Part shown: in pieces, positions 1 through 7,569 of the stretch
Position numbering within the stretch: the stretch's first letter is position 1
Layout of the letters: the number at the start of each line of letters is the position of its first letter
From: Methanofastidiosum methylothiophilum
GTDB taxonomy: Archaea; Methanobacteriota_B; Thermococci; Methanofastidiosales; Methanofastidiosaceae
Assembly: GCA_001587635.1 (NCBI GenBank)
Contig: LNJE01000009.1
Coordinates: forward strand, 1-51,149
Length of the DNA: 51,149 bases
Direction: 5' to 3'
Position numbers and translations under genes: made by a program
The notes under the pieces: generated by a model
The model's input: the letters and a program-made list of their open reading frames with translations, nothing else
Told to the model about the DNA's origin: nothing
Database searches by the model: none

Positions 1-1656
1 TTCCCGGAATTTTAAGGATGATATATTAACATCGTCCCAGAAATTGTTATCTGGGAACTGATAAGTATTTTTATACTCAATAGGAGTACACTTCTCAAAA
101 TTGTAATTTGAAGAAGCAGTTTTTGTAGAAGTAACTGTTTCTGAGCATTCTAGATAGGTTGACTGAGAGGATGAAGCTGTCCTAACACATCCACAACAGT
201 CTGTAACGGTAGCATTTACGGTGTTAATGGCAGTTGTATAGCAGTAGNTGCAATTACCATANTNTGGCGATTGGAGAATAACGNTAGTGTTTAGTCCTGT
301 NGCAGGGCCAACGTTCCATGTTATTTTATTTCCACTAACAGTGCCGCCTCCATTATNAACTATAGAAAATCCAGCAGGTATTGTGTCAACTACCAANATG
401 TTTGAAGTTGTGCTGNTGTTACAACTAANTGGTCCAGAGTAAGAAGCCACTATATTGTAAGTTATAGTCCCNCCTAAATACATTGAACCTGGGGCACCTG
501 TCTTGGATACTGANANTGANGGNATACCNGTGACTGAATAGCTTCCTATTTTAACAGGAGGTAAAAAATTAGTTTCACAATAAAGATANNNNGGTTCAAA
601 GATTACTACTCCTGAAGGTAAATCACTACACCAACTACCCATTGGAGTCAGATCAAAAGTTAGATTAGTAGTTCCATTTGGAACATTACCTAAAATAAAT
701 TTACCCCCACTATAAGACGCACCAGAAGGAGAAGTTATATTAGTAACCGTCAATGGCCCAAAGTCTGCCGATAAATTAAAGTCGTAAGCAGTACCGCCAG
801 TATTTGTTATAGGTATGGTGAACTTATTTCCAGTTCCACAGTATGTTAGATTAAAAGTGGGAAGGATGTAATCTATCTTGGGAGGATTTGGCTGAAAAGC
901 AATACTTGCAATCGTTTCTTGTCCTAAACATCCTGGTTCGCATCCCCATGAAACTTTAGCTAAATTAGTTAAATTATTACATTCAATAACTTTGGCTTTT
1001 AGTTCAATTTTTACTTCATCATTAGGATTCATATGGGAAAGTGCAGGAACTTCATTGGATGTCCATTTATATGTTCCAGGTGAGTCCAAAGCGCCTGCAG
1101 GTGATGATGAAATGTATTTTAATCCTTGCCCAAGGGTATCTGTAATTAATACATTTTCAATCGGCCCAAGACCGGTACTCTTTACTGTTATGGTCCACGA
1201 AACATTTTCCTCTAAGGTGGCATTTTGTGTCGATGGTGTTTTTTCTATTGTAACTGCCCCTTGATACAAAGATATTGGCTTTGTAGTAGTGAATATAGCG
1301 TGGGTGTTATTATAATCATAAGTTCCGTTAACAGAAATATTTCCACCTTGAGCACTACATAATGTATCAACATGAATCTTTATCTTGTTTGAAATCCCTG
1401 GCCCTAAAGAGGAGATATTGTAAGCTAAAGGATCTGTAGTGTTAAACCCTATTGGCAAAGTGATTACATAATTAATATTTGTTGCACTTTGATTAACTGA
1501 ATTATTCCTAAGAGTTACATTGTAATCGTAAGGGTAGCACATATAAACTGTTGAGTTTCCATCAATACTAACATCAATAATCTGTGCAGAAACGAATAAC
1601 AAAGAAAAATTTATTAGGAAAACTAATATAGTTAAAAAAATTGATAACTTTTTCAT
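1..1656 (-). CDS. Secreted DUF11-repeat surface protein (partial, 3' end outside window)
   Basis: This frame stays open from an ATG at 1656 to the window edge, giving at least 552 residues with no stop. The N-terminus is a signal peptide (MKK, a hydrophobic run, then a VSAQ cleavage-like site near residue 25). The rest is Thr/Asn/Ser-rich with beta-sandwich repeats. One segment (reading around positions 1150-1240) has the pattern of the DUF11 conserved repeat: 'NVSWTITVKSTG' followed by 'VLITDTLGQGL'. Many N-x-S/T sites suggest glycosylation. The distal part contains Cys clusters such as DCCGCVR. DUF11 proteins are typically cell-surface adhesins or S-layer-associated. About 20 N bases between 240 and 600 obscure some residues but not the frame. 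The substrate or partner is unknown. Confidence 0.75.
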   Translation of the reverse strand, partial: MKKLSIFLTILVFLINFSLLFVSAQIIDVSIDGNSTVYMCYPYDYNVTLRNNSVNQSATNINYVITLPIGFNTTDPLAYNISSLGPGISNKIKIHVDTLCSAQGGNISVNGTYDYNNTHAIFTTTKPISLYQGAVTIEKTPSTQNATLEENVSWTITVKSTGLGPIENVLITDTLGQGLKYISSSPAGALDSPGTYKWTSNEVPALSHMNPNDEVKIELKAKVIECNNLTNLAKVSWGCEPGCLGQETIASIAFQPNPPKIDYILPTFNLTYCGTGNKFTIPITNTGGTAYDFNLSADFGPLTVTNITSPSGASYSGGKFILGNVPNGTTNLTFDLTPMGSWCSDLPSGVVIFEXXYLYCETNFLPPVKIGSYSVXGXXSXSVSKTGAPGSMYLXGTITYNIVASYSGPXSCNXSTTSNXLVVDTIPAGFSIVXNGGGTVSGNKITWNVGPXTGLNTXVILQSPXYGNCXYCYTTAINTVNATVTDCCGCVRTASSSQSTYLECSETVTSTKTASSNYNFEKCTPIEYKNTYQFPDNNFWDDVNISSLKFRE

Positions 1657-1723
1657 AGTATTTATGCATTGTTTATATATAAAAAGATTTCGTTTGCTTT
1701 AGAGAAATAATCAAACTATTATT

Positions 1724-1770
1724 AATAAGAAAAAATATAATAAGAAAAAAATATAATAAGAAAAAAATAT
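1724..1770. repeat. Three-unit AT-rich tandem repeat
   Basis: Three consecutive copies of a 15-16 nt unit (aataagaaaaaaatat) lie at 1724-1738, 1739-1754 and 1755-1770, just after the stop of the symporter gene. The poly-A runs read as U-tracts on the minus strand only in the direction of the symporter transcript, so the repeat may help end that message. Confidence 0.6.
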
Positions 1771-1784
1771 TTTTTAATAATGAA

Positions 1785-3533
1785 TTAGATTCCTTCAAAT
1801 GCCTTGTCAATTAACTTTTGTTCAGGAGGTTTTGTCAGAAGGCTCACCACTATCATGAGTATGACAGCAATCGGTATAGCAATGAAGAATGGATCTAGCT
1901 GAGTTAGCGATGCCTTTGCATTAAGAAGGCATGATTTTCCAAATATCAGATTGCATATCCTTAATGGCTCTGATTCCGATACCTTGAAGAAGAGTGTCCA
2001 TATAAGCCATGATAAGAAACCTCCTGTCATCGAAGCTATAGCCCCCACCCTTGTTGACCTTTTCCAAAACAATGCGCCTGTGTAAGCAGGCAAGAATACT
2101 GCACTACACATTCCCATGAATATTGTTGTTCCTCTGGCAATTACTGCTGGCGGAAGTATGTATCCTAATGCAAGGGAAATTAAGACAGTAGCTCCAATGC
2201 CTACTTTTGTAGCTGTTACTGCATTAATTTTTTCTGATGAATTTTTAACCCATACATGATAAAAATCATGCCCAAAAGAGGTGCCCATTGCGTGGAATTG
2301 TCCTGAAATAGTTGACATTGCAGCAGACAATAGTGTTAACATGAAGAGAATGACAAACCAACTTGGGAATCTGTAATTGACATATTCGGGTATTGCTGAA
2401 TCAGTCCAATATACATATTCAGAAGGTCGTCCAATTAACTTTCCATTTTCATCATATTTGAAGTAAAGATCCCTAATCTGCTGATTTGTAAGTGTGGGTT
2501 TGTATTCTGCCTTTATTACTTCCACACCTTCTTTCTCAAAATATGCGTTTGTGAGGGAGCCTACCGTAAAAGCGACCCCTGTCATCAAAAGGATGAAAAC
2601 TCCTCCTATTCCAACGGCTTTAGTTAGGTCACGCTTACTTTTTGCGGTCATACAACGAACTGCCAATTGTGGTTGGGCTAGTACCCCAACTCCAACCCCA
2701 AATATCAGACCCATTAAGACGGCCCAGAATATACCTTGCGTATTATTTAATCCGCTTGCGCTTGCCGGTATATTTCCCAAACTCATTACTGGAAAAGTAG
2801 TAAATCCTTGATGGCCAAATACTGATAATGGTGCCCCTTTATTTGTTAATATAGAATAAGAGTCCGTAAGCTGAAAGTTTTCGAGTGCTTGATGAGCTTC
2901 TGTGACTCCTCCAAATGCGGCATAAGTTCCAACTAGTAGTAGTATCATTCCAACAACCATTATGGTGCCTTGAAGTGCGTCTGTATAAAGGACGGCAAGC
3001 AATCCGCCAAAGAGGACATAAATTGCAACAATGCCGGTCATCACAATAAGTGCTAGATTAAAATTTAAATTAAATGTTGATTCTATCATTCTTGCAGCAC
3101 CTATTATGACAACTGATGCGTATATCGGCATGAATATAGTTATTAAAAGCCCAAAAGAACCCTGTAAAAATTTGCAATTAAATCGCTTTCCAACTATTTC
3201 TGGAAAGGTCAAAGCTCCAAGATTTTTTCCAACATGCCTTGCCCGATTTCCCCATACTACGAATGCCAAAAATATTCCAACAAAAACATTCATGAACGTA
3301 AGCCACAATAAACCCATACCAAACATTGACGCAGATCCACCAAAACCAACTATAGCAGAAGTGCTGATAAATGTGGCCCCATAAGATATTGCTATTATAT
3401 ATGGGTGGACTTTCCGTCCAGCCAACATATAATCTTCTTTATTTTTTGTTTCTTTCCAGCCTTTGTGTGCTAAAAAACCAGTGATAACAAGGTATGCAAC
3501 AAGTATAATTATGGATATGACTACATTTTCCAT
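1785..3533 (-). CDS. Sodium:solute symporter (SSS family)
   Basis: A 582-residue polytopic membrane protein of the sodium:solute symporter family (SSS, APC-like LeuT fold), which imports a solute with Na+. The N-terminal signature 'YMLAGRKVHPYIIAISYGATFISTSA' region (about residues 35-60) is the TM1 substrate/sodium site typical of the family, and roughly 13 hydrophobic helices follow. A hydrophilic loop at about 325-385 is longer than usual. The substrate cannot be told from sequence; acetate, proline and pantothenate carriers are all in this family. The gene starts directly after the stop of the small ORF at 3534-3647 with no spacing, so the two are co-translated. Confidence 0.9.
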   Translation of the reverse strand: MENVVISIIILVAYLVITGFLAHKGWKETKNKEDYMLAGRKVHPYIIAISYGATFISTSAIVGFGGSASMFGMGLLWLTFMNVFVGIFLAFVVWGNRARHVGKNLGALTFPEIVGKRFNCKFLQGSFGLLITIFMPIYASVVIIGAARMIESTFNLNFNLALIVMTGIVAIYVLFGGLLAVLYTDALQGTIMVVGMILLLVGTYAAFGGVTEAHQALENFQLTDSYSILTNKGAPLSVFGHQGFTTFPVMSLGNIPASASGLNNTQGIFWAVLMGLIFGVGVGVLAQPQLAVRCMTAKSKRDLTKAVGIGGVFILLMTGVAFTVGSLTNAYFEKEGVEVIKAEYKPTLTNQQIRDLYFKYDENGKLIGRPSEYVYWTDSAIPEYVNYRFPSWFVILFMLTLLSAAMSTISGQFHAMGTSFGHDFYHVWVKNSSEKINAVTATKVGIGATVLISLALGYILPPAVIARGTTIFMGMCSAVFLPAYTGALFWKRSTRVGAIASMTGGFLSWLIWTLFFKVSESEPLRICNLIFGKSCLLNAKASLTQLDPFFIAIPIAVILMIVVSLLTKPPEQKLIDKAFEGI

Positions 3534-3647
3534 TTATTCACCTTTATTTTCTTTTAGATTAACTAGCGACCACCCTACACATAACAAGGTAGCCAGAATA
3601 GTCAACAAATATGCCGACCAAACCCATGGATCAGAAATTCCTAACAT
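3534..3647 (-). CDS. Small accessory membrane protein of the symporter
   Basis: A 37-residue ORF begins MLGISDPWVWSAYLL, has one transmembrane helix (about residues 8-28) and a short charged tail ending KENKGE. Its TAA is followed immediately by the symporter ATG. Very small single-helix proteins of this kind, with a 'DPWVW' type start, sit beside SSS transporters in many prokaryotes and are annotated as symporter small accessory proteins. A TATA-like element (atttataaat near 3670-3680 read on the minus strand) lies upstream, so this ORF is the first gene of the two-gene operon. Confidence 0.75.
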   Translation of the reverse strand: MLGISDPWVWSAYLLTILATLLCVGWSLVNLKENKGE

Positions 3648-3858
3648 TTTTAATCACATATCTGATTCCATTTTAATATTTATAAATATTTCGTTTGTTA
3701 TAAGAATTTTTATATAAAATTATAGCTATACTATAATAACATATTTTTATTATCCCAATTATGTAATAATGGCCTAAAATTATTTTATATACAATAACTT
3801 TAAATAATATGAAATCTTCTATTTTTGTGATAGCATATTAAATTAAGATGGGTTTTTA

Positions 3859-4614
3859 ATGGAACTTTGGAATTTTATTTTAAACAGTCAAAAAAGAATG
3901 GATATTTTAGATGAATTATCCCTTACAACTCCTCAAAAAAGCTTAGATATTGCAAAAAAACTTGAAATGCGATGGCAAGATGTTTCTACCCAGTTAAACC
4001 TCTTTGTCGAAAGAAAGCTTGCTGTAAAGGATGGAACACAATTTTACCTATCTAAACAAGGACAAATTTATAAATCACAGATCAAAAATCTCCAAGATTT
4101 AGAATCTAATGTGGAGAAGTTCTCTTGTTTCATTGAAAAACATAATATTGGAAAGATTCCAAATTCTTTTGTCAGAGATTTTTTGACTTGGAAAAACAAT
4201 GAATTGACTTATCTTACCCCAATTGATGTTTTTCCCTTTATATCAAAAAACGTAAAAGATTCTATAAAAGAACACCTTTGTATTTTTTCTAAAGTATCAA
4301 AAGATATTCAGGACATATTTTTGAATGTGACAAAAACTGTAAATATTAGGGCAATATATCCAATTGAAGAAAAGAACAACTTTAATGATATAACTCATTT
4401 TCCTGATGCTGAAAATTATGGGATTAGATTCATAGAAAGAAAAGAGATGTACTGTGTTATGCAAGTATGCGATAGGAACTTTTCATGGGTAGGATTTGAA
4501 AACAATGAACATGAATTTGATTATCTTAATATTATCAGTGGAAAAGGAATGCGATTTTTAGATTGGTCAATATCAAATTTTGAATTTTTATGGGATAACT
4601 CTAAGGAAATTTAG
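3859..4614 (+). CDS. FilR1-type (DUF1724) winged-helix transcriptional regulator
   Basis: A 251-residue protein with an N-terminal winged helix (about residues 12-70; 'ILDELSLTTPQKSLDIAKKL', then a 'VSTQLNLFVERKLAV' recognition-helix region) and a C-terminal ligand-like domain (about 120-245) resembling the FilR1/methanogen output domain found in many methanogen regulators. These proteins are cytoplasmic DNA-binding regulators; the ligand is unknown. The radical SAM gene starts 8 nt downstream, so the two are probably one operon and the regulator may sense the state of that pathway. Family assignment is by overall resemblance, not by a diagnostic motif. Confidence 0.7.
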   Translation: MELWNFILNSQKRMDILDELSLTTPQKSLDIAKKLEMRWQDVSTQLNLFVERKLAVKDGTQFYLSKQGQIYKSQIKNLQDLESNVEKFSCFIEKHNIGKIPNSFVRDFLTWKNNELTYLTPIDVFPFISKNVKDSIKEHLCIFSKVSKDIQDIFLNVTKTVNIRAIYPIEEKNNFNDITHFPDAENYGIRFIERKEMYCVMQVCDRNFSWVGFENNEHEFDYLNIISGKGMRFLDWSISNFEFLWDNSKEI

Positions 4615-4621
4615 GGATAAA

Positions 4622-5662
4622 ATGGACTTTAATAGGAGATTACAAAAAGCATTCGAATTAACTGAGAAGAATTTTGATTCTATTAATATCGAAAGAGCTA
4701 TTTTTTTATCGTATTTTTGTGAGTTAAGGGATTGCAAATTCTGCTATATGTCCACAATTAAAGATAGTCCTAAAAAAGGGCTAAGAAGCATCGAGTCCGT
4801 CTTTGCAGAGGCTTTTCTTGTTAAGATGGCTAATTGGAAAGTAGAGTTCCTTTCTTCAGGTTACGGTGTTTATGATATTAAAAATATTTCAAATATTGCA
4901 AAAGGAGTTGCATCCATAACTGGGGAACCGGTATGGCTAAATACGGGAGTACTTGATAAAAAAGCCCTTTCTTTATTTGAAAATGAAATTAAGGGTGTGA
5001 CAGCATCAATAGAAACTTTTACTGAAAAGCTCTTTACTAAACTATGTCCATCAAAGAGCTGGGATAAATTGATGAACTTCTTAGATAATGCTTCTGATTT
5101 AAACTATAAAAAAGGACTCACTATAATACTAGGTGTTGGTGAAAAAAGAGAAGATCTTGCAAATCTTTTTGATATAATTAAAAATTACAAAATAGATAGG
5201 ATTACATTTTATTCTTTAAATCCCCACAAAGGAACGCCCTTTGAAAATTTTGTGTCGCCCCCTTCTTTGTACTATATTGATGTTGTATCTGAAACAAGGA
5301 TTATGTTCCCAGAAATTGAGATTATCACAGGAATTTGGTCGGATAGGATAGCTCTTGTCGGCCCACTGTTAATGGCAGGCTCAAATGGTATTACTAAATT
5401 TCCCTGGCAAAAGTTTTATGGCTCAAAGCTTGGAAAATCACTCACTTCTGAAATACTCGAATTTCAAAAAATATCAAAGAGACGATTTGAAGGTAGCATG
5501 ACGGATATTTCTTTGTTAAAAAATAAACTAGAATTTCCTAAAAATCCAGTCTACAAAAATGAATATATTAAAAAAGAAATTCTTGAAAATTCAGAGAAAA
5601 TCAAAGGTAGAATGAGCTCGTATATTTTAGAATTAAAAGCACAAGATAAAATTAATTATTAA
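4622..5662 (+). CDS. Radical SAM protein with CX4CX2C cluster motif (BioB/HmdB-like)
   Basis: A 346-residue radical SAM-like enzyme. I chose the ATG at 4622, 8 nt after the preceding stop, rather than a TTG at 4580 that overlaps the regulator gene. The cluster cysteines are C33, C38 and C41 (CELRDCKFC), a CX4CX2C spacing instead of the usual CX3CX2C. The DNA reads tgt gag tta agg gat tgc aaa ttc tgc without ambiguity. Downstream features fit a radical SAM barrel: a GE-like strand with 'EFLSSGYGVYDI' and a late 'FYSLNPHKGTPFEN' strand typical of the BioB/HydE/HmdB group. HmdB, the methylase of Fe-guanylylpyridinol cofactor synthesis, is known for a CX5CX2C spacing. The reaction here is unknown. 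Confidence 0.75.
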   Translation: MDFNRRLQKAFELTEKNFDSINIERAIFLSYFCELRDCKFCYMSTIKDSPKKGLRSIESVFAEAFLVKMANWKVEFLSSGYGVYDIKNISNIAKGVASITGEPVWLNTGVLDKKALSLFENEIKGVTASIETFTEKLFTKLCPSKSWDKLMNFLDNASDLNYKKGLTIILGVGEKREDLANLFDIIKNYKIDRITFYSLNPHKGTPFENFVSPPSLYYIDVVSETRIMFPEIEIITGIWSDRIALVGPLLMAGSNGITKFPWQKFYGSKLGKSLTSEILEFQKISKRRFEGSMTDISLLKNKLEFPKNPVYKNEYIKKEILENSEKIKGRMSSYILELKAQDKINY

Positions 5663-5683
5663 TTTTAATAATGTCGTTAACAC

Positions 5684-5698
5684 TTGACTAATAGTCAA
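5684..5698. terminator. Hairpin after the radical SAM gene
   Basis: A perfect 6-bp stem (ttgact / agtcaa) with a 3-nt loop lies 22 nt past the stop and is followed by an AT-rich run, not a clean T-tract. It may be a weak terminator or a processing signal. Confidence 0.35.
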
Positions 5699-5772
5699 TA
5701 TTATTATAATCTATTTTGTTGATCAGAACTAGGTATGTTATTATTTCTAGTTATTTCTATGCTTATTAGTAC

Positions 5773-6024
5773 TTACTTTAATGAATCAAAAAATATTTTC
5801 AAATCTTTTTTTATGGGTTCTGGCAAGTGATGCCACCTGATGCCACGGATCGCACCTTCCAATGCTTGAAGCATGCTAAAACATGCGGTGTCATCAATAG
5901 ATTTTATTCGGATAAATGCCTCTTTGCTGCCTATCTTAGTTAGTTCTTCAGGTGTATTTATACCGGCTGCAATGAGTTTCTTACTCCCTTCTTTTCCGAT
6001 ATTTGGCATTTCAGTTAGTTCCAT
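5773..6024 (-). CDS. TfoX C-terminal domain protein
   Basis: An 83-residue protein made only of the TfoX/Sxy C-terminal domain: 'MPNIGKEGSKKLIAAGINTP' (a helix-hairpin-helix-like start) and the family hallmark 'LEGAIRGIRWHHLP' near the C-terminus. In bacteria the domain occurs in the competence regulator TfoX, but stand-alone copies in archaea have no assigned role. I chose the ATG at 6024, 2 nt past the upstream stop, over an in-frame TTG at 6033. It forms a short operon with the DUF3783 gene. Confidence 0.8.
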   Translation of the reverse strand: MELTEMPNIGKEGSKKLIAAGINTPEELTKIGSKEAFIRIKSIDDTACFSMLQALEGAIRGIRWHHLPEPIKKDLKIFFDSLK

Positions 6025-6026
6025 AA

Positions 6027-6413
6027 TTAACAACTTCTTTCAGATTTTCGCTTTTCTTCAAAATATTTTCTTTCTTCCATGAGGTCTAAGATCAACTTAT
6101 CAAAAGTCCATTCAAAATTATGTTCAGTCAAAGCACAAAACAAGGGCTTTGGAATGTTGATGGTAGAAAAATTATGCAATAAATACCTTATCTCCCCATC
6201 TGTAAAATCCAGAAGCATCAAAACTTTTTCTACTTTTTCTTCAAAAAAAGGATTCTCATTCCTTTCAATAATATCTGCTACTTTAATATTTTCCTTCCCA
6301 GAAGCAGAAATTATTTGTAAATTCACGTCAAGTTTGGTGTCGATGAATTCTTTTAATTTCAATACATCTGATTCTGAATATCCGTAAACAACTATATGCT
6401 TTTGCTTATTCAT
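6027..6413 (-). CDS. DUF3783 domain protein
   Basis: A 128-residue protein. The N-terminal part ('HIVVYGYSESDVLKLKEFI') and the central 'MLLDFTDGEIRYLLHNF' followed by 'PLFCALTEHNFEWTFDKLI' match the DUF3783 family, a small conserved domain with an invariant 'PIFA/PLFCALTEHN' type strand. No biochemical role is known. The first ATG is at 6413; an in-frame TTG lies directly before it. The TfoX-C gene follows after 2 nt, implying co-transcription. Confidence 0.75.
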   Translation of the reverse strand: MNKQKHIVVYGYSESDVLKLKEFIDTKLDVNLQIISASGKENIKVADIIERNENPFFEEKVEKVLMLLDFTDGEIRYLLHNFSTINIPKPLFCALTEHNFEWTFDKLILDLMEERKYFEEKRKSERSC

Positions 6414-6470
6414 CAAAGTAGATTACTTTTTTAACTTTATAACTTCTTTGTAAGTACTAAGAAAATACTG

Positions 6471-7004
6471 CTAAAAGTAGAGATCTTTTTTCAAAAATGG
6501 GACGATAGCTAGTTTAAGTGCAGATACGTATAGTTCCTTTCTTTCAACAACTCCCTCAGTTAAAAAACCAATGGCCCCACCCTTTCTTTTTATGTCAATA
6601 TCACCAGTTAGTTCAGCCATTACATCCCCAAGTTCACTTCCATCTAATAGCTCATCTATAGCATCATTCCATATTTCAAACATTGGGGAAACCCCAAATC
6701 CAGAGTTGCCTTTGTCGTCCATTATACATACAGCCCCTATACCAAACCACTTAGAATAAATATTGATAATTCCGCCTTCAATACCTACAAAAAAAGATGC
6801 ATTTATTCTGGCTTTTTCATTAAAAATTTTTAGAACTTTGGCACGATGCTCAGCGCCTTCAAATGTTTCTTCGTCTATTGGCTGAGTAGGAACTGAACTA
6901 TTCACTTCAATCCCTTCTACTTCTATATCCTTATAGTAACAAGAGAATGCTTCCCTTGTAGCATCAATCTTTACAGGATTTTTAGAGCCTACTAATATCT
7001 TCAT
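6471..7004 (-). CDS. yjjX: Inosine/xanthosine triphosphatase (YjjX/DUF84 family)
   Basis: A 177-residue protein matching the YjjX non-canonical purine NTP phosphatase family, which hydrolyses ITP and XTP to clean the nucleotide pool. It begins 'MKILVGSKNPVKIDATREAF', the standard family start, and has 'PTQPIDEETFEGAEHRA' near residues 40-55 and 'FFVGIEGGI' near 71-79, parts of the active-site cleft. Length is normal for the family. A TATA-like box (tatataagta on the minus strand, near 7024-7034) fits a near-leaderless start. Confidence 0.85.
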   Translation of the reverse strand: MKILVGSKNPVKIDATREAFSCYYKDIEVEGIEVNSSVPTQPIDEETFEGAEHRAKVLKIFNEKARINASFFVGIEGGIINIYSKWFGIGAVCIMDDKGNSGFGVSPMFEIWNDAIDELLDGSELGDVMAELTGDIDIKRKGGAIGFLTEGVVERKELYVSALKLAIVPFLKKDLYF

Positions 7005-7110
7005 CGATATAATTATTAAAATATTACTTATATATCTTCTGGAAGTGTAATGGGGTGCCTGTTGTTGTATAAATAGACTAAAAAACTTAAATCTATCTAA
7101 TTATAGGGAT
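7005..7110. other. Intergenic stretch without a recognised gene
   Basis: This AT-rich spacer carries the promoter of the YjjX gene at its left end. No ORF or strong hairpin was seen before the transposase-like remnant begins. Confidence 0.5.
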
Positions 7111-7317
7111 CAGCACTAAAAAATAACGCCATAAATTAAAAGTACTTTAATATGATGAGTATTGCATTTTTGATCACAAACACTTTTGGTATAAAGAGGG
7201 GGGCTAAAACGGGCAAAAATATATTCAAACGCTATGACAAGCAATAACGACTGGTGTAAAACTAAAAGAAGAATTGAATTAAATGTTGTTTGGCTTAAAT
7301 CATGTAACAAATCCATA
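7111..7317 (+). pseudogene. Decayed IS5-like transposase C-terminal remnant, copy A
   Basis: This non-coding stretch aligns over about 200 nt with 18600-18815; shared runs include tattgcattttt, tataaagag, caaaaatat, ctatgacaagc and ttgtttggct-aaatcatg-aacaaa. Read in broken plus-strand frames, it gives 'GIKRGAKTGKNIFKRYDK' and, after a frame break, 'KRRIELNVVWLKSCNKSI'. These resemble the Tyr-Asp-Lys and 'R-x-IE-x-x-F-x-WLKS' end of IS5-group DDE transposases. Stops and frame changes show decay. No terminal inverted repeats were found. The alternative is a conserved non-coding RNA; the protein reading is inference. Confidence 0.45.
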
Positions 7318-7326
7318 ACAAAAAGA

Positions 7327-7335
7327 CTTATATAG
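7327..7335 (+). promoter_or_regulatory. TATA box of the trp leader transcript
   Basis: The sequence aaaagacttatatag places a TATA element centred near 7331, predicting transcription start near 7357. The leader ATG at 7362 would then be about five nucleotides from the 5' end. Confidence 0.6.
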
Positions 7336-7361
7336 GGATTTATAACTTAGTGTTTGGTACT

Positions 7362-7439
7362 ATGAGCATAGAGCCATCCAATGCAAACAAAATGGTCAAA
7401 AAAGACTCTTTTCTTAGATTTTGGTGGTGGCGATACTAA
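7362..7439 (+). CDS. trpL: Putative Trp leader peptide (25 residues, three consecutive Trp)
   Basis: A 26-codon ORF (25 residues plus TAA) begins MSIEPSNANK and ends FLRFWWWRY. The codons TGG TGG TGG at 7422-7430 are consecutive, which is very unlikely by chance in an AT-rich spacer. The ORF sits just after a TATA box, ends inside the 5' arm of a 12-bp hairpin, and lies 130 nt upstream of trpB2 with trpS in the same cluster. This is the layout of a bacterial ribosome-stalling leader peptide that senses charged tRNA-Trp. A second in-frame ATG at 7392 could also start it. Translation is inferred from composition and context only. Confidence 0.7.
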   Translation: MSIEPSNANKMVKKDSFLRFWWWRY

Positions 7440-7466
7440 GCGAACCTACATTTAGGTTTACGCTTA
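7437..7466 (+). promoter_or_regulatory. Leader hairpin overlapping the leader-peptide stop codon
   Basis: The 5' arm taagcgaaccta (7437-7448) pairs with taggtt (7453-7458) and cgctta (7461-7466), leaving a 4-nt loop catt and a 2-nt bulge ta, for 12 base pairs. The leader TAA is the first triplet of the arm, so a ribosome finishing the peptide would hold the hairpin open. Confidence 0.75.
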
Positions 7467-7476
7467 CTCATAGGAA

Positions 7477-7488
7477 TTTATATATAAA
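7477..7488 (+). promoter_or_regulatory. Possible internal TATA box before trpB2
   Basis: The palindrome tttatatataaa lies between the leader hairpin and the attenuator-like hairpin. As a TATA box it would start transcription near 7509 and let trpB2 be expressed independently of the leader. It could equally be chance AT richness. Confidence 0.35.
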
Positions 7489-7495
7489 ATAAACA

Positions 7496-7520
7496 TCTAG
7501 AAATCTTTAGAAGTTTTTTT
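7496..7520 (+). terminator. Attenuator-like hairpin with seven-T tract
   Basis: tcta-g-a pairs with t-t-taga (7496-7501 with 7506-7511, one G-U pair) around a 4-nt loop and is followed two nucleotides later by TTTTTTT at 7514-7520. This is a weak-stem, strong-U-tract terminator 50 nt before trpB2; archaeal RNA polymerase ends mainly at U-tracts. Confidence 0.5.
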
Positions 7521-7569
7521 ATTAGATTAAATATTTTATAAACATTAATGAAATAACGGGAGGATAAAC

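Noticed and set aside
4580..4621. TTG start giving a longer radical SAM protein
   Set aside because: It overlaps the regulator gene by 35 nt, adds residues that do not fit the family, and the ATG at 4622 is well placed after the upstream stop.
7116..7316. 66-residue minus-strand ORF
   Set aside because: It lies wholly in the decayed element; copy B at 18600-18815 has stops in the matching frame, so it is not conserved as protein.
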